DNA of 64,000 nt from Paenibacillus sp. PK3_47. Lineage in GTDB: Bacteria; Bacillota; Bacilli; Paenibacillales; Paenibacillaceae. How positions within the stretch are numbered: the stretch's first letter is position 1; every line of letters starts with the position of its first letter. The DNA lies in NCBI RefSeq assembly GCF_023520895.1, contig NZ_CP026029.1:2170001-2234000 (forward strand), in the 5' to 3' direction. The position numbers and the translations under genes were made by a program. Positions 1-8,699 of this stretch are shown in pieces. Below the pieces are notes generated by a model. It ran no database searches. It was not told the DNA's origin and worked only from the letters and a program-made list of their open reading frames with translations.

Positions 1-2
1 TT

Positions 3-1007
3 GAAGCCAGAGGGTTGTCCAAGTCTTTCATGCAGGCGGTGAAGGAGCCCGGCCTTAAGGGGGCGGTCAAGCATCTGCTGGTACCGAAGCATAAGGAGAA
101 GATGGCGGTGAAGCCGCTGAATCTCAGTATTGAAGCCGGGGAGACGGTAGCCTATGTAGGACCGAACGGAGCCGGCAAATCCACTACGATCAAAATGCTG
201 ACAGGCATCCTGATGCCCACCTCGGGTACGATTTCTGTAAACGGTATCAACCCTTACCGGAAAAGAATGGAGAATGCCGCCCAGATCGGCGCGGTTTTCG
301 GTCAGCGCACCCAGCTGTGGTGGGATATCCCGATTGTGGAGTCTTTTTCGCTGCTGAAGGATATTTACCAGATCCCGGATCCCCTTTATAAAAAGAATCT
401 GGACCAGTTTATCGAGCTGCTCGGCATGAATGAGTTCCTTCATTTGTCCGCGCGCAAGCTATCCCTCGGCCAGCGCATGCGTGCGGATCTGGCTGCCGCC
501 TTATTACATAACCCGCCGATTCTGTATCTGGACGAGCCTACCATCGGACTGGACGTATCGGTAAAGCAAAAAATCCGCGAATTTATCAAAAAAATCAACC
601 AGGAACAGCAGACGACCGTCATGCTGACTACCCATGATCTGGGGGACATCGAAGATTTATGCAAACGGCTGATCATTATCGACCACGGGTCGATTATTTA
701 TGACGGCAGCTTGAGTGAGGTCAAAGCGCGTTTTGCCAGAAACCGGATCATTTTCTTCCAGGTGGCGGCGCCCATGCCGGAGCTTTATGAACAGTTGATG
801 CAGACCCCCGGCATGAAGCTTGCGCTGCTGAACGAGCTGGAATTCTCCATTTCATTTGACCGCTACGAACATACTGCCAGTGAGGTGGTCAGCCGGGTGA
901 TGAAGCATGGCGAAGTGGCCGACTTCCGGATGGAGGAGACGAACATCGAGCAGGTGATTAAAGCTGTCTACGACGGCAATCTGGACCTGAACCAAAGCGG
1001 GGAATGA
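3..1007 (+). CDS. ABC-2 exporter ATP-binding subunit (5' end outside window)
   Basis: Cytoplasmic ATPase of an ABC exporter working with the two permeases that follow. Walker A GPNGAGKST lies near residue 50 (counted from the TTG at 15), the signature LSLGQ near 150 and Walker B LYLDEPT near 170, then the H-loop TTHD. The frame stays open to the window edge and reads EARGLSKSF, which matches the usual N-terminal strand of this family, so the TTG at 15 is probably internal and the real start lies a few codons upstream. The stop is 19 bases before the first permease, with its ribosome site (gaggagg) overlapping the stop. The substrate cannot be told from sequence; drug or lipid export is typical for the family. 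Confidence 0.9.
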   Translation, partial: EARGLSKSFMQAVKEPGLKGAVKHLLVPKHKEKMAVKPLNLSIEAGETVAYVGPNGAGKSTTIKMLTGILMPTSGTISVNGINPYRKRMENAAQIGAVFGQRTQLWWDIPIVESFSLLKDIYQIPDPLYKKNLDQFIELLGMNEFLHLSARKLSLGQRMRADLAAALLHNPPILYLDEPTIGLDVSVKQKIREFIKKINQEQQTTVMLTTHDLGDIEDLCKRLIIIDHGSIIYDGSLSEVKARFARNRIIFFQVAAPMPELYEQLMQTPGMKLALLNELEFSISFDRYEHTASEVVSRVMKHGEVADFRMEETNIEQVIKAVYDGNLDLNQSGE

Positions 1008-1026
1008 GGAGGTATCGAAGCAGCTT

Positions 1027-1833
1027 ATGCCTGTTGCCAATCTGAAGAAATACAGAAGCATTATGAACCGTTCGTTGCAAAATGTGCTCGCCTACCGTAC
1101 CTCTTACATCATTACTTTTTTGGCGAATACGATCAATCTGCTGGCCATCTACTTTTTATGGCAGGGGATTTTCAGCGGCCGGGAGGTTGTGGGCGGTTAT
1201 ACCTGGGACCAGATGAAAACCTACCTGCTCGTTACCTTTCTGGCGAACTCCGTCCTCTCCTGGTATTCAGAGACGGCGATTTCCGGCAAAATACTGGATG
1301 GCAGCGTAGCGGTTGACCTGCTCAAGCCGATTGATTTTCAGAGTGCCAGATTCTCGGAAACCCTGGGCTCCAGCCTGCTTGAAGGGGGAATGAGCATCAT
1401 TCTGCTGTCCCTGTTCTCGCTGTTCCTTTCCGGAATCACGCTTCCCGCTTCGCCGCTGGTCTATCTGCTGTTCGTCTTCAGCCTGCTGGGTGCGATTCTG
1501 GTCAAATTCGGTGTCGTTTATCTGGCGGCCCTATTATGCTTCTGGTCTACCGGCTCCATGGGCATTGTCTGGACCCGGATTGCCCTGACTAATCTGTTGT
1601 CGGGTGCGCTTGTGCCGCTGGCCTTTTTTCCGGAGTGGCTGGAGAAGCTGGCCCTGCTGCTGCCTTTTCAGAGTATCATTCACACCCCGACAATGATCTT
1701 TCTGGAGCAGGCGGATACGCTTGAGAGTCTGAAGCTGATCGGCCTGCAGTGGTTCTGGGGCATAGCGCTTTGGCTTGCCGGAAAAGCCATGTGGAACTGG
1801 GCGGTCCGCCAGGTCACCATTCACGGGGGTTAG
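1027..1833 (+). CDS. ABC-2 family permease, first subunit
   Basis: Integral membrane protein of 268 residues with about six hydrophobic segments, beginning with a short cytoplasmic N-terminus (KKYRSIMNRSLQN) and a first helix around residues 20-45. The size and layout fit the ABC-2 permeases that pair with the preceding ATPase. The ATG at 1027 follows a gaggagg site by about 14 bases, a little long but without a better candidate. It forms an operon with both neighbours and presumably makes a heterodimeric channel with the next gene product. Confidence 0.85.
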   Translation: MPVANLKKYRSIMNRSLQNVLAYRTSYIITFLANTINLLAIYFLWQGIFSGREVVGGYTWDQMKTYLLVTFLANSVLSWYSETAISGKILDGSVAVDLLKPIDFQSARFSETLGSSLLEGGMSIILLSLFSLFLSGITLPASPLVYLLFVFSLLGAILVKFGVVYLAALLCFWSTGSMGIVWTRIALTNLLSGALVPLAFFPEWLEKLALLLPFQSIIHTPTMIFLEQADTLESLKLIGLQWFWGIALWLAGKAMWNWAVRQVTIHGG

Positions 1834-1851
1834 AGGAAAGGAGTGTAACCG

Positions 1852-2649
1852 GTGTCTTTATCAAAAATGTTCTATTTATATAGAAGAATGTACGTGCAGC
1901 AGCTAAAAGCCATTCTGGAATATAACAAGGATTTCTATATCCTGATGTGTTCGGCTGCGCTGACCCAGGTGCTGGGCTTTGTGTTCCTGTGGGTGATTTA
2001 TGACCGGATTCCGGACATTAACGGATGGCAATTCTGGGAAGTAACCTTTATGTATGCGATGATTTTTCTGACGGAAGGAATCGCTTCCCTGTTCTTCGAA
2101 GGAACGTGGCGTATGAGCAGACTGGTGAATATGGGCGAGCTTGACCGCTATCTGCTGCGGCCGGTTCCCGTGGTGCTTCAGGTATTCTGTACGGGAATCG
2201 GCATCAACGGCATGGGCAATCTGCTGATCGGCGGGGTGATTGTCTGGCAGTCGCTGGTCCGCGGGGATGTTCAGTGGACCGCTGCCAAGGTGCTCATTAT
2301 CCTGCTGCTGCTGGTTACCGCAGTCATTATCCGGGTGTCGATCAATCTGGCCGGCAACTCGGCAGCCTTCTGGATCCGTAACGCCGGGAATGCTTTTCCG
2401 CTTATGGTCCACAACCTGGCCGATCTTGCCAAATACCCGATCTCTCTGTTCCCGCAGGCGGTTCGCATCTTTATTTCGACGGTGCTTCCGTATGCTTTTA
2501 TCAGCTTCTTCCCGGCCACCTATATCTTCGGCAAAAGCGAATGGTCAGGCTGGTGGATGCTCGCCCCCGTTGCGGCCATAGCAAGCGCCGCCTGCGCCTA
2601 CGGCATCTTCCGCTTCGGGCTGTCGCGTTATGAGAGCACCGGGAACTGA
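1852..2649 (+). CDS. ABC-2 family permease, second subunit
   Basis: Membrane protein of 265 residues with about six hydrophobic segments; the conserved-looking LDRYLLRPVPV stretch near residue 100 is typical of the second permease of these ATPase-permease-permease operons. It starts with GTG at 1852, ten bases after an aggaaaggag site and 18 bases after the previous stop. It is the last gene of the operon and is followed by an intrinsic terminator. Function is inferred from family and context only. Confidence 0.85.
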   Translation: MSLSKMFYLYRRMYVQQLKAILEYNKDFYILMCSAALTQVLGFVFLWVIYDRIPDINGWQFWEVTFMYAMIFLTEGIASLFFEGTWRMSRLVNMGELDRYLLRPVPVVLQVFCTGIGINGMGNLLIGGVIVWQSLVRGDVQWTAAKVLIILLLLVTAVIIRVSINLAGNSAAFWIRNAGNAFPLMVHNLADLAKYPISLFPQAVRIFISTVLPYAFISFFPATYIFGKSEWSGWWMLAPVAAIASAACAYGIFRFGLSRYESTGN

Positions 2650-2690
2650 GCGGTATTTCTTGTCTGAGGGAGAATGCATCCAGAATACCA

Positions 2691-2720
2691 AAAGCCTTCC
2701 CAACCGGGAAGGCTTCTTTG
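2691..2720 (+). terminator. Bidirectional intrinsic terminator
   Basis: A perfect 10-bp stem (AAGCCTTCCC / GGGAAGGCTT, 2692-2701 with 2706-2715) and a 4-base loop, with a short T-rich tail on both strands. It lies between the converging exporter operons and probably serves both. Confidence 0.75.
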
Positions 2721-2752
2721 TGTACTCTTCTGCGCCGCGCACCCTGTGCAGG

Positions 2753-3916
2753 TTAAGCGCTGACTCCCGCCTCGTTAGGCCGGAGAATGGCAGAGCCAAC
2801 CGCCAGAAGGACCGCAGCCATCAGGCCCAGCACGGCAAAGGGCAGCCACAGCTCATTCCAGCCTCCGCCGGCCGCTGCGATATCCACCGCCTGAATGGCC
2901 CACTTCTGCGGTGTGAAATTGGCCGCCTTCTGCATGTATTCCGGCATGATCGACAGCGGCCAGAAGCAGCCGCCCAGCATACAGGTCGGTGTAAGGATCA
3001 GCGAATTAAGCAAACCGGCATTATTCGGGTTGCGGATCAGGCCTGCTACGGTGCCCGCGATGCCCATTGATACCAGTATGAATGCCGCCAGGATCAGGAA
3101 ATACAGGTACATCGGAACCTCATAGTCATAACGCAGCACCCATTTGCCCAGCACCAGCACGACCGCAATCTGAATCAGGCCGACAATAAAGCTGCCCAGA
3201 AAATTACCCAGGGCAATCTCGTAAGAACGGACCGGCGCACTGAACATTCTCATCATGGTCCGGCGTTTGCGGTCATCCATAATCAGAGAGACGGTACTGG
3301 TCACCAGACTCATCAGGAACATCAGAGTCATGCCGGTAATGACTCCGAGCGTCTGGCGCGGATACAGGTTGTAATCCGTGCGGATGCTTCCTACATGATG
3401 CTCTCCGGCCCGCTGCAGGATAGCAGCGAACTCTGCCAGCTGCTCCGTTTCCCCTGCACTGCCGGCAGCTTTTACGGTCGCGGCTGCCGACATCATCTCC
3501 CGCGCGATGGCGTCGGCCTTCATTTTAACGAGAATGGAACCCTCAGTAGCTCTAAGCTCATACACGGTTACCTGCGGCTGACTGCCGCTTAGCAACGCCT
3601 CCGTATAATCCGCCGGAATGAAGAGGCCTGCCGTACCCTTTTGTGAAGTGACATTCTCTTTCAGTTCCTCCTCGCTAATGTTCTCCACAAGCTTGTAATC
3701 CCCATTCTTCGCAAGCTCTGAGATCAGATGCTTTCCGCCTGCACCACGGTCCATGTTGCTGTACAGCAGTGTGGCCGCTTCACCGGACATCCCTCCGGTC
3801 ACTGAAATAATTGCAGACACCACGACGGCCGGCAGCACTATAAATACAAGCAGCCCTTTGCGGGAACCGATTGCCCGTTTGACCATATTCCAGCCGATTG
3901 TCATTATATTATTCAT
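2753..3916 (-). CDS. ABC-2 exporter permease (LnrN-like)
   Basis: Permease of 387 residues: an N-terminal membrane anchor (about residues 18-38), a large extracytoplasmic domain (about 40-190), then five hydrophobic segments, the ABC-2 type 3 layout. An upstream in-frame ATG at 3970 exists, but the ATG at 3916 is preferred. It follows an aaggtgg site and overlaps the stop of the preceding gene by 8 bases, implying translational coupling. The gene order ATPase-permease-permease beside a NarL-type kinase/regulator pair resembles the Bacillus LnrLMN exporter for linear polyene antibiotics; that substrate is an inference. Confidence 0.82.
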   Translation of the reverse strand: MNNIMTIGWNMVKRAIGSRKGLLVFIVLPAVVVSAIISVTGGMSGEAATLLYSNMDRGAGGKHLISELAKNGDYKLVENISEEELKENVTSQKGTAGLFIPADYTEALLSGSQPQVTVYELRATEGSILVKMKADAIAREMMSAAATVKAAGSAGETEQLAEFAAILQRAGEHHVGSIRTDYNLYPRQTLGVITGMTLMFLMSLVTSTVSLIMDDRKRRTMMRMFSAPVRSYEIALGNFLGSFIVGLIQIAVVLVLGKWVLRYDYEVPMYLYFLILAAFILVSMGIAGTVAGLIRNPNNAGLLNSLILTPTCMLGGCFWPLSIMPEYMQKAANFTPQKWAIQAVDIAAAGGGWNELWLPFAVLGLMAAVLLAVGSAILRPNEAGVSA

Positions 3917-5084
3917 GGTAACCCACCTTCCGGTAAGAGAAAATGACGCCGCTAAACAGCACCAGGCCAATCAGCAAAATCACCAGCAGATTAGGTACAA
4001 TCTGATCCAGCGGCGCATGCAGCATCATCCGGATGATGGCCTGCATAACCCAGTGATTAAGGGTATAGGCTCCCACACTATCCACCCATTCTTCAGGCAG
4101 CGGGGCCATGCCTCCGCTAAGAAAGGTCATGACTACGGTGACCACATTGATAACGTTGTTGGCGCCGGCTTTTGTCTTGCTGAATATGCAGACGAGAATC
4201 GACAAAGTCATGGAAGCGATGATCATCAGCAGACAGAACAGGATCAGCAGGCCCGGACGGTTGCCCCAATAGACACCGAACAGCACATCGGTGCAGATGA
4301 TAATCACCGCGCACTGTAAAACCGTAATGATGCCGACGCCCAGCATTTTGCCAACGAACAGCTGCGAACCTTTCACCGGCATCGAGTTGAGACGGAACAG
4401 CGTATGATTGTCTTTTTCACTAAAAAGGGACTGGACCACGGTTAGCCCGCTGTACAGCAGGAACATCAGCAGCATGGCAGCGGCATAGTATTGGGAAGCG
4501 GTATAGGTTCTGCCGCCGTTATTGAGCTCACCTGTCTGTACGGCCGGCTGTTCACCGGGAACAGCTAACGATACAGCAAGTGCTTCAGGTCCGAGCGTCA
4601 GCGCAGCCGCCTGCCTGTAATTAATTGCACTGAGAAAATTATCAAATACGCTGCCGGCAACGGTGTTTTCGTTATGTTTTTTGCCGAGGATAAATTCAAG
4701 CTTTGCTTCCCCGCCGCTCTGTACTTTATGGTCAAAGCCCGCCGGTACAATTACCGCATAACCGTATTTTCCTGTACGCAGCCCGCTTTCCGCTTCCTCC
4801 CGTGTCGCCGTGTCCTGGGGATTGATGTATTTCTTAACTTCCTCAGACTTCACAAAAGCCGCTATCATTGCAGAACCTCCGGTATCTGTGCCGTCCGAAT
4901 TAACGACCGCCACCTTGACCGGATCTACCGATTCATCGCCTTGTACGCCAACCACTCCGGACAGCGAAGCTCCCAGCAGGAAAATCAGCACCACCGGCAG
5001 CAGGATCATATTCAGCAGCCAGGAGCGGGAACGCAGCAGCCTGCGCAGCTCAAAGGTCATAATGGTCCAAATATTCATATCCAT
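3909..5084 (-). CDS. ABC-2 exporter permease (LnrM-like)
   Basis: Permease of 391 residues with the same architecture as the next gene: cytoplasmic start (MTFELRRLLRSRSW), a first helix near residues 20-45, an extracytoplasmic domain to about 195, then five membrane segments. The paired permeases are similar in length and layout, as expected for an exporter with two different membrane halves. The ATG at 5084 follows a gagggggag site and lies 9 bases after the ATPase stop. Its own stop overlaps the downstream gene. Confidence 0.83.
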   Translation of the reverse strand: MDMNIWTIMTFELRRLLRSRSWLLNMILLPVVLIFLLGASLSGVVGVQGDESVDPVKVAVVNSDGTDTGGSAMIAAFVKSEEVKKYINPQDTATREEAESGLRTGKYGYAVIVPAGFDHKVQSGGEAKLEFILGKKHNENTVAGSVFDNFLSAINYRQAAALTLGPEALAVSLAVPGEQPAVQTGELNNGGRTYTASQYYAAAMLLMFLLYSGLTVVQSLFSEKDNHTLFRLNSMPVKGSQLFVGKMLGVGIITVLQCAVIIICTDVLFGVYWGNRPGLLILFCLLMIIASMTLSILVCIFSKTKAGANNVINVVTVVMTFLSGGMAPLPEEWVDSVGAYTLNHWVMQAIIRMMLHAPLDQIVPNLLVILLIGLVLFSGVIFSYRKVGYHE

Positions 5085-5093
5085 TCTCCCCCT

Positions 5094-6029
5094 CTAATCC
5101 CGTAAGGTCCGTCCGGTCAGGCTGAGAAACAGCGTTTCCAGATCCGGCTCCTCAATGTGCAGGGAGTTGATGCTTCCCTCATGCTTTGCAAAAATAAACA
5201 GGATATCCTGAAGCTCACTTTGCGAAGAGGGCAGGTATAACTCCACCGTATCCCCGGAGGCTTCCACCCGGCTGATCCGCGGATGCAGCCCAAGCTCCTG
5301 CAGCAGTGCAGGCGTAATATGGGCTGCCTTAACTACGATTTTTTCTTCATGGGCAACTCTTTCCCGCAGTTCCTTCTCGGTACCGCAGGCAATGATATGG
5401 CCTTTATCCATAATCGCCACCCGGTCGCAAATCGCCGCTACTTCCTCCATGTAATGGCTGGTGTAAATAATCGTCGAGCCCAGTTTGTTCAGCGCTTTGA
5501 CCGATTCCAGTATATGATTGCGGGACTGCGGATCAATCCCTACAGTCGGCTCATCCATAATGATCAGCTTTGGACGGTGCATAATGGCACAGGCGATATT
5601 CAGCCTTCTTTTCATCCCGCCGGAGAAGGTGGACGGTTTTTCTTTGGCCCGGTCGCTAAGACCGGTAAAAGCAAGTGCTTCCTCTGTCCGCTCCTTGAGC
5701 AGATTGCCGCGAAGCCCGTACAGCTTGCCGAAAAATCTCACATTCTCCGCTGCAGTAAGCGTCTCATAGAGCGCCAGGTCCTGCGGGACGAGGCCGATTC
5801 TTTTTTTGACCTCAAGCGGATGCTGGCTGACGGCCAGCCCGTCAATTACAATTTCCCCCGAGTCGATATTTAGCAGGCCGCAGATCATACTGATCGTTGT
5901 GCTTTTTCCCGCGCCGTTAGGTCCCAGCAGCCCGAAGATCTCCCCTTCTTCGATTTTAAAATTCACATGATCCACGGTCAACTTCTGGTCATACCGTTTG
6001 ACCACATCCTTCAGCACCGCAAGTGTCAT
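5094..6029 (-). CDS. ABC-2 exporter ATPase (LnrL-like)
   Basis: ATPase of 311 residues with Walker A GPNGAGKST near residue 40, Q-loop VPQD, signature FSGGMKRR, Walker B LIIMDEPTVG and the switch histidine in YTSHY. The C-terminal 90 residues form the accessory domain usual for DrrA/LnrL-like ATPases. Two ATGs, at 6038 and 6029, are possible; an aggggag site directly abuts the first and sits 9 bases before the second, so 6029 is preferred. It is the first gene of the minus-strand exporter operon, divergent from the kinase gene that presumably senses the exported compound. Confidence 0.88.
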   Translation of the reverse strand: MTLAVLKDVVKRYDQKLTVDHVNFKIEEGEIFGLLGPNGAGKSTTISMICGLLNIDSGEIVIDGLAVSQHPLEVKKRIGLVPQDLALYETLTAAENVRFFGKLYGLRGNLLKERTEEALAFTGLSDRAKEKPSTFSGGMKRRLNIACAIMHRPKLIIMDEPTVGIDPQSRNHILESVKALNKLGSTIIYTSHYMEEVAAICDRVAIMDKGHIIACGTEKELRERVAHEEKIVVKAAHITPALLQELGLHPRISRVEASGDTVELYLPSSQSELQDILFIFAKHEGSINSLHIEEPDLETLFLSLTGRTLRD

Positions 6030-6105
6030 CTCTTTCATCTCCCCTGTCGCTTGAGCTTCTATGTATGTATTGTAGCGTACGGCAAGATGCGGGGAAGGTA
6101 CGAAA

Positions 6106-6134
6106 GGTCATTTGTTGAAGGTGACAAAAGTCAT
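6106..6134. promoter_or_regulatory. Candidate response-regulator operator
   Basis: The 154-base divergent gap between exporter and kinase holds GGTCAT (6106-6111) and a dyad TGAC-aaaa-GTCA (6122-6133). Such inverted repeats fit binding of a dimeric LuxR/NarL-type regulator, and the position would let one regulator control both directions. This is a pattern-based guess. Confidence 0.3.
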
Positions 6135-6192
6135 CTCCTGAACACGAGGGGGAATATGCTAAGATAATCAGAGAAACAGCACTCAAGAAAGC

Positions 6193-7359
6193 GTGGTTTC
6201 GACATTGACCAGAGAACTGAAGATTTTGCGCTACGGACTGATTCTGGCGCCTGCTGTGATTTCAATATATATCTACGACATAGACTACGATTACTTTACC
6301 CTGCACATCCTGCTGCTCCTGCTGATAGCGGCGCTTGGCCTGCGGCTTCCAAAGCCGCTGATCCTGCCGGCTGCTGTTCTGGAGCTGCTGTTCACCTCGT
6401 GGCTTTGTTACCGGTACGGCGCACTGCTGATATTTCCGGCGATTGCGGCAATGCTGCATTACACCCGGCTGAAGCCGAGGTTTCTTTCGGTGTTATTGGT
6501 GCTGGTTCATATTGCCGTACTAAATGCCGCCTTCATCCATTCTCCCCCGCAGGTAATTGCGTATATGAATGTTACTTTTCTGCTGGCTGCCGCGCTGAAT
6601 GAGCTATTGTACCGGACCGGCCGCGGACGCGAAGATACATTGTTCCTGTATGACGAGCTGCGCAAAAAGCATTTCGAGCTGGAGGAGGCCCGCAACCGTC
6701 TGCAGCAGTTCACTTCACAGGTGGAGAATGCTGCGCAGGCGGAGGAACGTGTGCGGATTGCCCGGCAGCTGCATGATGATATCGGGCACCGGCTGATCCG
6801 GGTCAAGATGATGGCCGAAGCGGCAGTGCACACACTCCCGGTTGCCCCGGACGCCGGAATGATTATGATGGGCCAGATCCGCGACCAGCTCGCCGCCAGC
6901 ATGGATGATATGCGTGCAGCAGTCAAAAAGATCAACTACACTCCGCAGCTCGAAGGCGCTTATGCGCTGGACCGCCTGCTGGAGGAAACCGGACGGGATA
7001 CCGGAGTACAGACGATGTACAATGTGCAGGGATTACCTTATCCGCTGTACCCCAGCCTCCAGATCGTGCTCTATAAAAATGCAAGGGAAGCCATTACGAA
7101 CGCCCTGAGGCACGGTAAAGCGACAGCGGTTTCCATATCCCTTACATACAGTCATCACGAGATCTGCATGGAGGTCGGCAACAACGGAAACGTTCCTGAC
7201 GGAGTACAGCTGAACAGGCTGCAGAGCAGCGGAGGGATGGGGCTGCAGGGCATGTATGAACGCACCCGGCTGGTCGGCGGATCACTTGCGCTGCAGGCCG
7301 ATCCTGGGTTCTGCGTCATTACCCGGCTGCCGGTTTACAGGCAAGGAGAAATCCACTAG
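6193..7359 (+). CDS. NarL-family sensor histidine kinase
   Basis: Membrane sensor kinase of 388 residues. Residues 10-140 are mostly hydrophobic (about five or six helices) with no sizeable extracytoplasmic loop, the pattern of kinases that sense compounds in the membrane. A coiled coil (155-185) leads to a HisKA_3 dimerisation domain with the phospho-acceptor His194 in RQLHDDIGHRL, then an ATPase domain with N-box NAREAITNALRHG and glycine boxes to about 370. The GTG at 6193 is assigned although its ribosome site is weak; a TTG four codons later is an alternative. It pairs with the following regulator and probably controls the divergent exporter, as in LnrJK. Confidence 0.88.
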   Translation: MVSTLTRELKILRYGLILAPAVISIYIYDIDYDYFTLHILLLLLIAALGLRLPKPLILPAAVLELLFTSWLCYRYGALLIFPAIAAMLHYTRLKPRFLSVLLVLVHIAVLNAAFIHSPPQVIAYMNVTFLLAAALNELLYRTGRGREDTLFLYDELRKKHFELEEARNRLQQFTSQVENAAQAEERVRIARQLHDDIGHRLIRVKMMAEAAVHTLPVAPDAGMIMMGQIRDQLAASMDDMRAAVKKINYTPQLEGAYALDRLLEETGRDTGVQTMYNVQGLPYPLYPSLQIVLYKNAREAITNALRHGKATAVSISLTYSHHEICMEVGNNGNVPDGVQLNRLQSSGGMGLQGMYERTRLVGGSLALQADPGFCVITRLPVYRQGEIH

Positions 7360-7395
7360 CATAAGCAAAACGATGATAAGGAGACCTGCATCCAG

Positions 7396-8052
7396 ATGAT
7401 TAAAGTAGTAATTGTTGACGACGATCCGTTTATCCGTGAGAGCCTGAAGGTGCTGGTAGCATTGGACCCGGACATCGAGGTCACCGGCACTGCGGGGGAC
7501 GGCCACGAAGCCGTGTCCCTGCTCCGGGAGCTGCCGGCTGCTGATGTTGTGCTGATGGATATAAGAATGCCGAACTGCGGCGGTGTTGAAGGCACCAGGC
7601 TGATTAAGGAAGCCTGCCCTCAGGTATCTGTGCTCATGCTGACCACCTTTGACGATGATGAATATATCATCGAGGCGCTGCGTAACGGGGCCAGCGGTTA
7701 TCTGCTGAAGAATATCCCGCCGGACCGGATTATCCAGGGGATCAAAACGGTACACGAAGGCAACATGCTGATCCATCCCGACATTGCCCGCAAGCTGGCC
7801 GGCTTTCTGCAGCCTGCCGCCCGCGCTGAAGCCGCACCGGGCGCGGCGCTGGCTTCCTACGGGCTCACCAAAGCCGAGCAGTCCGTAGTCGCCGCCATCG
7901 CCAAAGGGTACACCAACAAGGAAATTGCCGCAGAGCTGTTCCTGAGTGAAGGAACCGTCAAAAACTACATCACTGACATCCTCGGCAAGCTCGGCCTCCG
8001 CGACCGGACCCAGATCGCGATCTTTTATTTGACGAATCAGCGGGAGGGATGA
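7396..8052 (+). CDS. NarL/LuxR-type response regulator
   Basis: Response regulator of 218 residues: receiver domain (1-120) with acidic pocket DDD at 8-10, phospho-acceptor Asp55 in LMDIRMP and the conserved Lys in YLLKN. A linker follows, then a LuxR-type helix-turn-helix (about 150-212) containing GYTNKEIAAELFLSEGTVKN. The ATG at 7396 lies 13 bases after aaggag. It is the cognate partner of the kinase 36 bases upstream and most likely activates the divergent ABC exporter. Confidence 0.9.
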   Translation: MIKVVIVDDDPFIRESLKVLVALDPDIEVTGTAGDGHEAVSLLRELPAADVVLMDIRMPNCGGVEGTRLIKEACPQVSVLMLTTFDDDEYIIEALRNGASGYLLKNIPPDRIIQGIKTVHEGNMLIHPDIARKLAGFLQPAARAEAAPGAALASYGLTKAEQSVVAAIAKGYTNKEIAAELFLSEGTVKNYITDILGKLGLRDRTQIAIFYLTNQREG

Positions 8053-8196
8053 GGCTTACGGCGGGATGAGCCGGGGCTGGGCTTAGGATGTGAGGCGCTA
8101 AAAGGATGTAACAGGATAGACCAGTCGCTGAGATGTTGCTATCGGTGTGAGATAAGTCGAGGTAGGCCATGGCGTTAAGTCGATGGTGATGGCGAA

Positions 8197-8268
8197 ATGA
8201 GCCGGGGCTGGGCTTGATGACGCTGATGGCGGATGAGCCGGGGCTGGACTTGATGACGCTGATGGCGG
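8197..8268. repeat. 36-bp tandem repeat, two copies plus an outlying partial copy
   Basis: Two adjacent 36-bp units (8197-8232 and 8233-8268) differ at one base. A third copy of the core GATGAGCCGGGGCTGGGCTT stands at 8065-8084, just after the regulator stop. The unit length is a multiple of three, but no start or ribosome site supports coding. Confidence 0.85.
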
Positions 8269-8303
8269 ACACAGTTGGTCTCTCAGCTTAAAAATTGATA
8301 TCA

Positions 8304-8345
8304 AAAGGCCTGTGTTCCGCAGATGGATGCGGGTCACAGGCCTTT
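8304..8345 (+). terminator. Long hairpin, probable terminator
   Basis: Perfect 11-bp arms AAAGGCCTGTG / CACAGGCCTTT (8304-8314 with 8335-8345) enclose an inner CCGCA/TGCGG stem. A strong T-tract is missing on the plus strand, while the minus strand reads TTTTGATA after the stem. It lies 250 bases after the response regulator, so termination is likely but not certain. Confidence 0.5.
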
Positions 8346-8699
8346 AGTGTAACAGCTAATTTCAGCAGTATGCATAACGTGGTCACATGCAGGTTCCAGG
8401 TTAACATGTACAACCTGCCGCCCCACACCACATTATGCTGTAGAGGTTAAACCAGAGAATTAGTTATTCCGAAGACCCTCCATCAGCAACCTGTCACTAT
8501 TCAGAGCAACGACAGCTTGTACACAAACTTATTGGCGGCTTTAAGGTGGCGCGATCCAAGCCCTTTCCGCAGACAATTCGCGCATGATCCACACACTCTC
8601 CTTGGACAGTCTGCGTACGATCCGCACACGGTCCATGCAAACCCACGTTTGTGCATAACCGAATGTAGAATCAGTGTAAAAGTAACCATACTTTGGCTC

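Noticed and set aside
7970..8337. Minus-strand frames with a repeated SPGS-type peptide
   Set aside because: The peptide repeat is produced by the 36-bp DNA repeat; no start signal.
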